From the NCBI GenBank assembly GCA_964601895.1, contig CAZROT010000005.1, forward strand, positions 1 to 64,000: a stretch of 64,000 nt of DNA, read 5' to 3'. The translations under genes were made by a program, and so were the position numbers. The stretch comes from CAZROT01 sp964601895. Lineage in GTDB: Bacteria; Pseudomonadota; Gammaproteobacteria; Enterobacterales; Enterobacteriaceae. The notes beneath the pieces were generated by a model. It had not been told where the DNA came from and did not search any database. It worked only from the letters and a program-made list of their open reading frames with translations. Below are positions 18,438-27,219 of the stretch, one piece after another; within the stretch, counting starts at the first letter, position 1, and every line of letters begins with the position of its first letter.

Positions 18438-18893
18438 TTGACTACCGACAATTACACTCTGCATATGGAAGAAATTCTAACGTTACTACCGCATCGTTAT
18501 CCATTTCTTCTGATAGATCGTGTTTTACATTTTGAAAAAGGAAAGTGCCTGCGTGCAGTGAAGAATGTCTCCTGTAATGAGCCTTTTTTTCAGGGACACT
18601 TCCCGGGGAAGCCCATTTTCCCCGGTGTGCTGATTCTGGAAGCAATGGCACAGGCAACCGGAATTCTGGCATTCAAAACCTATGGAAAACTGAAAGAAGG
18701 AGAACTGTACTATTTTGCAGGAATTGATGAAGCGCGTTTCAAGCGTCCTGTTTACCCTGGTGATCAGATGATTCTGGACGTCGAATATGACAAGCAACGC
18801 CTTGGTGTTGCTCGCTTTCGTGGTGTTGCCAGAGTGGATGGCAAAATTGCCTGTGAAGCATTAATGATGTGCGCCCGTCGTCAGGAGCTTTGA
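18438..18893 (+). CDS. fabZ: 3-hydroxyacyl-ACP dehydratase FabZ
   Basis: FabZ dehydrates 3-hydroxyacyl-ACP in fatty acid elongation and competes with lipid A acyltransferases for the same substrate. With the TTG start at 18438, which follows AGGAAGAG, the product has 151 residues, as in E. coli, and begins TTDNYTLHMEEILTLLPHR. The catalytic motif FFQGHFPGKPIFPGV contains the His, and VLILEAMAQATG the catalytic Glu. A 184-base gap follows lpxD without an ORF. Confidence 0.97.
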   Translation: MTTDNYTLHMEEILTLLPHRYPFLLIDRVLHFEKGKCLRAVKNVSCNEPFFQGHFPGKPIFPGVLILEAMAQATGILAFKTYGKLKEGELYYFAGIDEARFKRPVYPGDQMILDVEYDKQRLGVARFRGVARVDGKIACEALMMCARRQEL

Positions 18894-18896
18894 GCA

Positions 18897-19685
18897 TTGA
18901 TTGATAAAGCAGCCGTTATCCACCCAAGCTCCATTATCGAAGAGGGAGCTACCATTAGTGCCGGCGTATATATCGGCCCCTTCTGTCATATTGGCCCGCA
19001 GGTAAAAATCGGTGCGGGAACGATATTAAAATCCCATGTTGTGATTAATGGCCTGACTCAAATTGGCTGCAATAATCAGATTTTTCAATTTGCTTCTATT
19101 GGAGAAGTAAACCAGGATTTGAAATACGCTGACGAGGAAACCCGCGTTGAAATTGGTGATAAAAATCGTATTCGCGAAAGTGTCACCATTCACCGTGGTA
19201 CGGTTCAGGGTGGCGGTCTCACTAAAATTGGCAGCAATAATTTATTTATGGTGAACACGCATATCGCTCACGATTGCATGATTGGTAATGACTGTGTTTT
19301 TGCCAACAATGCGACTCTGGGTGGACATGTTACCGTGGGTGATTATGCCATTATTGGTGGTATGAGTGCGGTACATCAGTTCTGTATTATCGGTGCTCAT
19401 GTCATGGTGGGTGGCTGCTCTGGTGTTGCACAGGATGTTCCCCCTTATTGCATTGCACAGGGTAACCACGCAACACCTTTTGGCGTCAATATTGAAGGGC
19501 TGAAGCGTCGTGGCTTTGATAAAGAATCCATTGATATTATTCGTAAAATATATCATCTCATTTATCGTAGTGAGAAAACACTGGAAGAAGTAAAATCACA
19601 AATTGCTGAGCTGGCAGCCGCACAGCCAGTAATACAACTATTTAATGATTTTTTTACCAACTCCACACGTGGCATCATCCGTTAA
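18897..19685 (+). CDS. lpxA: UDP-N-acetylglucosamine acyltransferase
   Basis: LpxA transfers 3-hydroxymyristate from ACP to UDP-GlcNAc, the first step of lipid A synthesis. The 262-residue product equals the E. coli length, with hexapeptide beta-helix repeats through the first two thirds; the catalytic His lies in NTHIAHDCMIGND. The start is TTG at 18897, three bases after the fabZ stop; E. coli uses GTG at this place. The C-terminal helical part contains HLIYRSEKTLEEV. Confidence 0.97.
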   Translation: MIDKAAVIHPSSIIEEGATISAGVYIGPFCHIGPQVKIGAGTILKSHVVINGLTQIGCNNQIFQFASIGEVNQDLKYADEETRVEIGDKNRIRESVTIHRGTVQGGGLTKIGSNNLFMVNTHIAHDCMIGNDCVFANNATLGGHVTVGDYAIIGGMSAVHQFCIIGAHVMVGGCSGVAQDVPPYCIAQGNHATPFGVNIEGLKRRGFDKESIDIIRKIYHLIYRSEKTLEEVKSQIAELAAAQPVIQLFNDFFTNSTRGIIR

Positions 19686-19688
19686 GCT

Positions 19689-20837
19689 ATGCAAGCCAGA
19701 CCATTGACTGTTGGCATTGTTGCTGGAGAAGCTTCTGGCGATATATTAGGCGCTGGTTTGATGCGTGCCATCAGGCTTGACATTCCCAATGTTCGTTTCA
19801 TGGGTGTTGCCGGTCCGTTGATGCAGGCGCAAGGCTGCGAATCCTGGTATGACATGGAAGAACTGAGCGTGATGGGAATAGTGGAAGTAGTGAAACACCT
19901 GCCGCGCTTGCTGGCAATGCACCGGAGCCTGACACAACGATTCACGCAGCTTTCCCCGGATGTTTTCGTCGGCATTGATGCACCCGACTTTACCCTGCCC
20001 CTTGAAAGAAAACTGAAGCAGCGTGGTATTCGTACGGTTCATTATGTCAGTCCGTCAATATGGGCATGGAGGCAAAAGCGCGTTTTCAAGATAGCTAAAG
20101 CGGTTGATATGATGCTGACATTACTTCCTTTCGAAAAAGCATTTTATGATAGCTTCAATGTTCCCTGCCGTTTTATTGGCCATACTCTGGCAGATGCTAT
20201 GCCACTCAAGCCTGATAAACAGGCAATCAGAGCTGCCCTGAATATTCCGCATTCAGTACCCTGTCTGGCATTATTGCCTGGCAGTCGCCACGCAGAAATA
20301 GACATGCTCGCTGAGCCTTTTCTTAAAACAGCAATTATCTTACGTAAACAATTACCGTCTCTTAACGTTCTGGTACCGCTGATTAACCTCAAAAGACGCG
20401 AACAGTTTATACGTATTAAAGCAAGCGTCGCGCCGGATTTGCCTGTTCATCTGTACAATGGCCAGGCAGCAGAGGTGATGACCGCCAGTGATGCCGCGCT
20501 AATTGCTTCGGGCACAGCAACACTGGAATGCATGCTGGCTAAATGCCCCATGGTCGTGAGTTATCGTATGAAGCCATTAACCTTCTGGTTAGCACAGCGT
20601 CTGGTGAAAACTTCCTATGTTGCTCTGCCTAATCTGCTGGCCAACACAGAGCTGGTCACTGAATTATTGCAGCAGGATTGCCAGCCAGAAAAGCTGGCAG
20701 AAGCCTTATTACCATTATTTGCCGGGGGTGAAAAAATTGATACTCTGAAAAACACCTTCCTTGAATTACATCAACGTATTCGCTGTAATGCCGACAGGCA
20801 GGCAGCACTGGCAGTGCTGGAGCAGGCCAAACGATGA
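19689..20837 (+). CDS. lpxB: Lipid A disaccharide synthase
   Basis: LpxB joins UDP-diacylglucosamine and lipid X to form the lipid A disaccharide. The 382-residue product equals the E. coli length. The N-terminal VGIVAGEASGDILGAGLM and the catalytic-region segment VGIDAPDFTLPLE are visible, as are SPSIWAWRQKR and LLPGSRHAEI. It begins 3 bases after lpxA and its last codons overlap rnhB by 4 bases. Confidence 0.98.
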   Translation: MQARPLTVGIVAGEASGDILGAGLMRAIRLDIPNVRFMGVAGPLMQAQGCESWYDMEELSVMGIVEVVKHLPRLLAMHRSLTQRFTQLSPDVFVGIDAPDFTLPLERKLKQRGIRTVHYVSPSIWAWRQKRVFKIAKAVDMMLTLLPFEKAFYDSFNVPCRFIGHTLADAMPLKPDKQAIRAALNIPHSVPCLALLPGSRHAEIDMLAEPFLKTAIILRKQLPSLNVLVPLINLKRREQFIRIKASVAPDLPVHLYNGQAAEVMTASDAALIASGTATLECMLAKCPMVVSYRMKPLTFWLAQRLVKTSYVALPNLLANTELVTELLQQDCQPEKLAEALLPLFAGGEKIDTLKNTFLELHQRIRCNADRQAALAVLEQAKR

Positions 20838-21445
20838 GTAGCGCAGATTGTATTGTCGGACATATCGCTGGCGTTGATGAGGCAGGACGAGGTCCTCTTG
20901 CGGGCGCAATGATAACAGCGGCGGTCATTTTAAATCCATTGATGCCAATTCAGGGTCTGGCTGACTCAAAAAAACTCAGTGAAAAACAACGTACACTGTT
21001 ATTTGATGAAATAACAGCCAAAGCGCTGTCATGGAGTCTGGGTCGTGCAGATCCTGAAGAAATTGATCGCCTGAATATCCTGCAGGCAACACTTTTGGCA
21101 ATGCAGCGTGCAGTGGCCGGATTGCATATCAGCCCTGATTATGTCCTTATCGATGGTAATTGCTGTCCTTTGCTGCCAGTGCCTGCCAGAGCGGTGGTGA
21201 GAGGTGACAGCCTGGTTGCACAAATCAGCGCAGCGTCCATTCTGGCAAAAGTCAGCCGTGATCGGGAAATGACTGAACTACACACCCGCTTTCCAGACTA
21301 CGGTTTTGCCCGCCATAAAGGTTATCCAACGGCATTCCATTTAGAGAAATTAACGCTGCTTGGTCCGACAGACTATCATCGTCGCAGTTTTGCACCGGTA
21401 AAATATGTGCTGGAACAAAGGCAAAGCAAAGAAGTACAGAGGTAA
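20834..21445 (+). CDS. rnhB: Ribonuclease HII
   Basis: RNase HII cleaves the RNA strand of RNA-DNA hybrids and starts ribonucleotide excision from DNA. The 203-residue product (E. coli 198) has the catalytic motif GVDEAGRGPLAG near the N-terminus with Asp and Glu, VLIDGN in the middle, and the downstream KVSRDREM active-site segment. The ATG overlaps the lpxB stop by 4 bases (ATGA), indicating translational coupling. An ERIC element follows before dnaE. Confidence 0.97.
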   Translation: MSSADCIVGHIAGVDEAGRGPLAGAMITAAVILNPLMPIQGLADSKKLSEKQRTLLFDEITAKALSWSLGRADPEEIDRLNILQATLLAMQRAVAGLHISPDYVLIDGNCCPLLPVPARAVVRGDSLVAQISAASILAKVSRDREMTELHTRFPDYGFARHKGYPTAFHLEKLTLLGPTDYHRRSFAPVKYVLEQRQSKEVQR

Positions 21446-21556
21446 TAACAGATGATGTATTCTGAAAGACTGGCTGCTTTCCCGGTGTCTGACTACCGTC
21501 AGGTAAGCATGAAAATAAATTTACGCTACGGATTTTATTCGTCCGCAATGAGTATC

Positions 21557-21684
21557 TATACCCAAAATATTTCAAATTGCAGCAAGGCAGCAAGAACAGG
21601 CATCCCCATAAACATAGACAAACTATGTGATTGGGGTGACTGTTCGCAGCCAACGTGGCTGCAGTTTGAAAAACGAAGAGTATA
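21557..21684 (+). repeat. ERIC element (enterobacterial repetitive intergenic consensus)
   Basis: The 128-bp stretch follows the roughly 127-bp ERIC consensus along its whole length. It begins TATACCCAAAATATTTCAA, has the central palindrome with CATCCCCAT and ATGTGATTGGGGTGAC, then GCAGCCAACG, and ends GAGTATA. It fills the rnhB-dnaE gap and stops 5 bases before the dnaE ATG, so it must be transcribed as the dnaE 5' leader if transcription enters from rnhB. ERIC elements are confined to Enterobacterales and a few relatives. Confidence 0.9.
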
Positions 21685-21689
21685 AAACT

Positions 21690-24600
21690 ATGGGAGATCC
21701 TCATTTTATACATCTGAGAGTACACAGTGACTATTCCATGATTGATGGGCTGGCCGGCGTGGACTCACTGGTAAAGAAAGCCGCCAATTCAGGACAGCCT
21801 GCACTGGCAGTGACAGACTTCACTAACTTATGTGGTTTAATCAAATTTTATGTCAGCGCACAAAACGCAGGGATTAAGCCCATTACCGGTGCAGACTTTT
21901 ATGTAAAAAGCGATATCCTGCCTGATGAATTAACCCACCTGACTGTACTGGCGCGTAATAATAAGGGATATCAAAATCTTATTTTATTGATTTCACGAGC
22001 ATATCAACGTGGTTATGGATCTCAGCCTCCATATATTGATCAAAACTGGCTTATTGAGCAGCGCGAAGGGTTAATCCTGCTGTCGGGTGGCAGGATGGGT
22101 GATGTCGGTAAACTCATTTTGCGTGAGCAACAGGAACAGGCCGAGCGCTGCCTGGCATTCTACCGGGAGTACTTCCCTGATTGTTATTACCTCGAACTTA
22201 TCCGTACCGGACGCCCGGATGAAGAACGCTACCTGCACAACGCCGTAGCCTTAGCGGCAAAATACGATGTACCGGTTGTTGCCACCAATGATGTACGCTT
22301 TATTGACGCTGCTGATTTTGATGCCCATGAAATTCGCGTGGCCATTCATGAAGGCGTTACCATGGCCGATGCCAAACGGTCACGGCAATACAGTGCCGGG
22401 CAGTTTATGCGCAGCGAAAGCGAGATGTGTGCGCTTTTTGCCGATATCCCGGCAGCACTAACCAACAGTGTTGAAATTGCCAAACGCTGCAATGTTACCC
22501 TGCGCCTCGGCGAGTATTTCCTGCCACAATTCCCAACGGGTACCAAGAGTACGGAAACATTTTTAATCGATGCAGCAAAAGACGGGCTGGAAAAACGCCT
22601 TGAAATTTTATTTCCTGATAATGCAGTAAGGGAGCAAAAACGTCCTGATTATGACAGACGCCTTGAGGTCGAACTCAGCGTTATCAATCAGATGAACTTC
22701 CCGGGCTATTTTTTAATCGTCATGGAATTTATTCAGTGGTCGAAAGATAATAATATTCCCGTCGGGCCAGGACGCGGCTCCGGTGCAGGTTCACTGGTGG
22801 CCTATGCATTGAAAATTACCGATATTGATCCTCTGCAGTTTGATCTTATCTTTGAACGTTTTCTCAATCCTGAGCGTGTCTCACTACCCGATTTTGACAT
22901 TGATTTCTGTATGGAAAAAAGAGACCGGGTCATTGAGCATGTCGCACAGATGTACGGTCGTGATGCTGTATCGCAGATTATTACCTTTGGTACCATGACA
23001 GCAAAAGCCGTGGTACGCGATGTCGGCCGCGTGCTGGGTTATCCTTATGGTTTTGTTGATCGTATCGCCAAACTCATTCCTTTTGACCCCGGTATGACGC
23101 TGGAAAAAGCGTTTATCGAAGAACAGCAATTGCCCGCACTTTACCAGGAAGACGAAGAAGTCAAAGAAATCATTGACATGGCTCGTAAGCTGGAAGGCGT
23201 CACCCGTAACGCGGGTAAGCATGCTGGCGGGGTTGTGATTGCCCCCACCCGCATCACTGATTTTGCGCCTCTGTACTGTGATGCGCAGGGCAAAAATCCG
23301 TTAACACAGTTCGATAAAAGTGATGTGGAGCATGCGGGATTAGTTAAATTTGATTTTCTCGGATTACGCACATTAACCATCATTCACTGGGCACTGGAAA
23401 TGATAAATACCCGTCGTGACAAAACGGGGTTGCCACCGATAGATATAACAACTATTGCGCTCAATGATAAAAAGAGCTTTGACATGCTACAGCGTGCAGA
23501 AACAACAGCGGTATTTCAGCTGGAATCGCGCGGCATGAGAGACCTGATTAAGCGCCTGAAACCTGACTGTTTTGAAGACATGATAGCACTGGTGGCCCTG
23601 TTTCGCCCGGGGCCCTTGCAGTCAGGTATGGTGGACAATTTTATTGACCGCAAACACGGACGGGAGGCCTTATCTTACCCGGATACCCAGTGGCAGCATG
23701 AATCATTAAAACCAGTGTTACAACCGACCTATGGCATTATTCTCTACCAGGAACAGGTGATGCAGATAGCGCAGACACTTGCCGGCTATTCCCCTGGCGA
23801 TGCCGATTTATTACGCCGTGCAATGGGCAAGAAAAAACCCGAAGAAATGGCACAACAGCGTTCGGTATTTGAAGAAGGTGCAAAAAAAAGAGGCATTGAT
23901 GGCGAACTGGCAGTAAAAATTTTTGATCTGGTGGAAAAATTCGCCGGCTATGGTTTTAATAAATCACATTCTGCCGCGTATGCGCTGGTGTCCTATCAGA
24001 CATTATGGCTGAAAGCTCATTATCCAGCCGAATTTATGGCGGCGGTGATGACAGCAGATATGGATAATACCGATAAGGTTGTGGCCATGGTCGATGAATG
24101 CTGGCGCATGGGATTAAAAATCCAACCCCCGGATATTAACAGTGGTCTGTATCGTTTTCATGTCAATGAAGACGGTGAAATAGTGTACGGTATGGGAGCA
24201 ATAAAAGGTGTAGGAGAAAACGCCATTGAAGCCGTACTGGAAGCACGCGGTCAGAATGGTGCTTTTAAAGAACTGTTCTCTCTATGCGCCCGGGTTGATA
24301 ACAAAAAGCTTAATCGGCGCACCCTGGAAAAACTAATTCTGTCCGGTGCCCTTGACCGACTTGGGCCACACCGTGCCGCATTAATGCATGCGCTTAATGA
24401 TGCATTAAAAGCCGCAGAGCAACAAATAAAAGCAGAGGAAATGGGTCAGGCAGATATGTTTGGTTTACTGTCGCAGGCGCCGGAACACACTGAGCACGTG
24501 TATACGAGTGTCCCCGAATGGCAGGTTCCGGTTGTTTTAGAAGGTGAGCGCGAAACGCTTGGCCTGTACCTGACCGGACATCCTATCACACACTACCTGA

Positions 24601-25172
24601 AAGAGCTGGAACGCTATACGCACGGACAACGTCTGAAAGATATTCATCCCACAGATAAAGGAAAAACAGCGACAGTAGCCGGACTGGTGGTTTCTGCAAA
24701 AACAGTCACCAGTAAACGTGGCAATCGTATTGGCCTGTGTACCCTCGATGACCGTTCCGGGCGTCTCAATATTATGTTATTCACGGATGTGCTGGAAAAG
24801 TACCAGTTTTTACTGGAAAAAGACCGTATTCTTATCATCAGTGGTCAATTGAGCTTTGATGATTTTAGCGGTGAGTTTAGAATGACTGCCCGTGAAGTAA
24901 TGGATATCAGCACAGCGCGTGAGAAATACGCACGCGGACTTACCCTCTCACTTTGTGACAGACAAATTAATGATCGGCTCCTGCAGCGTCTGCGCGAGTT
25001 ACTGGAACCTCACCGTACAGGAACAATGCCTGTGTATCTCTATTACAAGAACCAGAACGCCTGTGCCCGCTTACAGTTTGGCACAACCTGGCGTGTCACT
25101 CCCACTGATCGTTTATTGATTGATTTACGCACTTTACTGGGTAATGCACAGGTAGAGCTGGAATTTGATTAA
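21690..25172 (+). CDS. dnaE: DNA polymerase III alpha subunit
   Basis: DnaE is the replicative polymerase. With ATG 21690 the product has 1160 residues, exactly the E. coli length, starting MGDPHFIHLRVHSDYSMIDG. A PHP domain is followed by the polymerase palm, whose catalytic Asp pair lies in LPDFDIDFCMEKRD (about residue 405). The beta-clamp binding and OB-fold regions are present, including QADMFGLL. The longer frame from 21627 lies inside the ERIC element and is rejected. The only Shine-Dalgarno-like sequence, GAAGAG, belongs to the ERIC end. Confidence 0.98.
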   Translation: MGDPHFIHLRVHSDYSMIDGLAGVDSLVKKAANSGQPALAVTDFTNLCGLIKFYVSAQNAGIKPITGADFYVKSDILPDELTHLTVLARNNKGYQNLILLISRAYQRGYGSQPPYIDQNWLIEQREGLILLSGGRMGDVGKLILREQQEQAERCLAFYREYFPDCYYLELIRTGRPDEERYLHNAVALAAKYDVPVVATNDVRFIDAADFDAHEIRVAIHEGVTMADAKRSRQYSAGQFMRSESEMCALFADIPAALTNSVEIAKRCNVTLRLGEYFLPQFPTGTKSTETFLIDAAKDGLEKRLEILFPDNAVREQKRPDYDRRLEVELSVINQMNFPGYFLIVMEFIQWSKDNNIPVGPGRGSGAGSLVAYALKITDIDPLQFDLIFERFLNPERVSLPDFDIDFCMEKRDRVIEHVAQMYGRDAVSQIITFGTMTAKAVVRDVGRVLGYPYGFVDRIAKLIPFDPGMTLEKAFIEEQQLPALYQEDEEVKEIIDMARKLEGVTRNAGKHAGGVVIAPTRITDFAPLYCDAQGKNPLTQFDKSDVEHAGLVKFDFLGLRTLTIIHWALEMINTRRDKTGLPPIDITTIALNDKKSFDMLQRAETTAVFQLESRGMRDLIKRLKPDCFEDMIALVALFRPGPLQSGMVDNFIDRKHGREALSYPDTQWQHESLKPVLQPTYGIILYQEQVMQIAQTLAGYSPGDADLLRRAMGKKKPEEMAQQRSVFEEGAKKRGIDGELAVKIFDLVEKFAGYGFNKSHSAAYALVSYQTLWLKAHYPAEFMAAVMTADMDNTDKVVAMVDECWRMGLKIQPPDINSGLYRFHVNEDGEIVYGMGAIKGVGENAIEAVLEARGQNGAFKELFSLCARVDNKKLNRRTLEKLILSGALDRLGPHRAALMHALNDALKAAEQQIKAEEMGQADMFGLLSQAPEHTEHVYTSVPEWQVPVVLEGERETLGLYLTGHPITHYLKELERYTHGQRLKDIHPTDKGKTATVAGLVVSAKTVTSKRGNRIGLCTLDDRSGRLNIMLFTDVLEKYQFLLEKDRILIISGQLSFDDFSGEFRMTAREVMDISTAREKYARGLTLSLCDRQINDRLLQRLRELLEPHRTGTMPVYLYYKNQNACARLQFGTTWRVTPTDRLLIDLRTLLGNAQVELEFD

Positions 25173-25185
25173 AAGTAGGAAAGTT

Positions 25186-26139
25186 ATGGGCCTGAATTTT
25201 CTTGATTTTGAACAACCTATTGCAGAGCTGGAAGCAAAAATTGATGCCCTGATGGCAGTCAGCAGTCAGGATACCAACATTAACCTGGATGATGAAATTC
25301 AGCGACTACGAGAAAAAAGTCTTGAACTGACCAGAAAAATTTTTGCCGATCTGGGTGCATGGCAGATTACGCAACTGGCACGCCATCCACATCGTCCTTA
25401 TACGCTGGATTATATCGCCAGTATTTTTACTGATTTTGAAGAACTGGCCGGTGATCGCGTTTACGCTGATGACAAAGCCATTGTGGGTGGAATTGCGCGC
25501 CTGAATGGTCAGCCATTGATGATTATCGGGCATCAGAAAGGCCGTGAAACCAGAGAAAAAATTCGACGTAATTTTGGCATGCCTGCACCGGAAGGATATC
25601 GCAAAGCGCTGAGACTGATGGAAATGGCACAGCGTTTTAAACTGCCTGTTATCACCTTTATTGACACACCAGGTGCTTATCCTGGTGTGGGCGCAGAAGA
25701 GCGTGGCCAGTCAGAAGCCATTGCACGTAATCTGCGCGAAATGTCTCGTTTAACAGTGCCGGTAATTTGTACCGTTATTGGTGAAGGAGGATCCGGTGGA
25801 GCACTGGCTATTGGCGTAGGTGATAAAGTGAATATGCTGCAATACAGTATCTATTCCGTGATTTCACCTGAAGGATGTGCATCTATTTTATGGAAAAGTG
25901 CTGATAAAGCTCCGCTGGCAGCAGAAGCTATGGGTATCACTGCATCGCGCCTGCAGCAGTTAAACATTATTGACTCAGTGATACCTGAACCACCCGGCGG
26001 TGCTCATCGCGATCCCGCTACCATTGCTGAATCCTTAAAGGCACAACTACAAATTGATCTCGATGAACTGAAAAAACTGAGTAGCGAGGAATTATTGCAG
26101 CGTCGCTATCAGCGCCTGATGAATTATGGATACTGTTAA
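25186..26139 (+). CDS. accA: Acetyl-CoA carboxylase carboxyltransferase subunit alpha
   Basis: AccA with AccD transfers carboxyl from carboxybiotin to acetyl-CoA, giving malonyl-CoA for fatty acid synthesis. The 317-residue product (E. coli 319) begins MGLNFLDFEQPIAELEAKID; ATG 25186 follows AGGAAAGTT and aligns with E. coli. The carboxyltransferase core TVIGEGGSGGALAIGVGDKV and SPEGCASILWKS are intact. In E. coli ldcC, yaeR and tilS follow; here ldcC and yaeR are replaced by the chaperone/client pair. Confidence 0.98.
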   Translation: MGLNFLDFEQPIAELEAKIDALMAVSSQDTNINLDDEIQRLREKSLELTRKIFADLGAWQITQLARHPHRPYTLDYIASIFTDFEELAGDRVYADDKAIVGGIARLNGQPLMIIGHQKGRETREKIRRNFGMPAPEGYRKALRLMEMAQRFKLPVITFIDTPGAYPGVGAEERGQSEAIARNLREMSRLTVPVICTVIGEGGSGGALAIGVGDKVNMLQYSIYSVISPEGCASILWKSADKAPLAAEAMGITASRLQQLNIIDSVIPEPPGGAHRDPATIAESLKAQLQIDLDELKKLSSEELLQRRYQRLMNYGYC

Positions 26140-26231
26140 CGTAAACCGTAAAGGCCAGCATATCCCTGACGGCCATAAAACTTACAGGATCCGGAGAAGC
26201 AACTGACCACTGTTGATACATCATCAGGCTT

Positions 26232-26322
26232 CCTTCGACACGCGCAGCAAAGATAATGCGAGAAGAAAAGGAACGCACTGTCTGCGTTTACACGAACCAG
26301 GTAAAGAATCGGGTACCAGAAA
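26232..26322 (+). repeat. Dispersed intergenic repeat, copy A
   Basis: This stretch shares a long, gapped match with 33424-33553 and 55001-55098. It starts CTTCGACACGCGCAGCAAAG, then GGAACGCACTGTCTGCGTTTA, CACGAACCAGG and AATCGGGTACCAGAA. The right-hand inverted end seen in the other two copies is not visible here. It lies in the 452-base gap between accA and the chaperone gene. The rest of that gap holds no ORF that I can support. Confidence 0.6.
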
Positions 26323-26591
26323 CAACGCACGGGTACCCCGTCGTATTGAGTGTTTCATGCCACTTCAGGTAACAATGGTTATCTGTCCCTGCCTTAAGGC
26401 CATCATAGTAACCACTGACAGTAAATCAGCGGCATTATTTTATTTTGCATATTGATTGCAACCTTAATCAAAATGTCATCTACACTTTTAGTTATATCAA
26501 TCTGATGAACGAAGGCTTTTGTCCGTAATCTGTATCCGCTGACAGCCCGGTAACTCCAGGGTGGTAACAGAGCCTGCTGATGAGGATTATT

Positions 26592-27137
26592 ATGGACTTT
26601 TCACAGTTATTACATGCTCTTGCACTTGAAACAAAGCTGGATCTCAAGGAAGCGGTTAACAGCGGAGGATGTACCGTCGTTTTTGACAAACGTATCGAAT
26701 TAACTCTGGAACATCACAATAACCAGGTTTATCTGTTTTCTCCTGTGATGCAAATCACACAGGCTCTGCCGGATCAATTCTTTGCTTCCCTGCTGCAGAT
26801 TCATCTTTTTGGCTTTGCCACCCGCCAGTGTACTTTTGGTTATGACGCTACAGGACAGCGTATCCTGTTATTCTGCGTACTGTCACTGGATAAAAATACC
26901 AAAGAATACCTGATGGAACAGATTAAAAACCTGGTAGAACAGGCAGAATACTGGCAGGAAAACCTGCCGTTTGTCATGCAATCACTGCACTCTTCGTCAG
27001 CTACAAATCGACCACTCGATCTTGCAGAGCGACGACTTACAGACAGAAGAAACCCTGATGCAACCACGCCTGTAGGGAAAAATTTTATAGAAAGACGATT
27101 GGGAAATAGGCGAAATTTTGTAGAAAATGGGCGGTAA
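26592..27137 (+). CDS. CesT-family type III secretion chaperone
   Basis: The first 125 or so residues have the size and pattern of CesT/SicP-class chaperones, small dimeric cytosolic proteins that hold effectors for type III export. An N-terminal helix (FSQLLHALALETKLDL) leads into beta-strands VVFDKRIELTLEHHNNQVYLFSPV. A long helix (QFFASLLQIHLFGF), strands ending GQRILLFCVLSL, and a final helix EQIKNLVEQAEYWQENL complete it. ATG 26592 is preferred to 26580 because GAGG lies 6 bases upstream. Unusually, a basic tail of about 50 residues carries two copies of ERRLxxRRN (146-154 and 167-175). The next gene starts 82 bases downstream on the same strand, as chaperone-effector pairs do. The fold call is by pattern; a search would settle it. 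Confidence 0.75.
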   Translation: MDFSQLLHALALETKLDLKEAVNSGGCTVVFDKRIELTLEHHNNQVYLFSPVMQITQALPDQFFASLLQIHLFGFATRQCTFGYDATGQRILLFCVLSLDKNTKEYLMEQIKNLVEQAEYWQENLPFVMQSLHSSSATNRPLDLAERRLTDRRNPDATTPVGKNFIERRLGNRRNFVENGR

Positions 27138-27219
27138 GTGGGAAACAATTCCACTGCAGCTGCAGCATCATCACCTGAAAACATACCCTACAAAGTAGAC
27201 TGAAAGAGAAAACAAGCCC

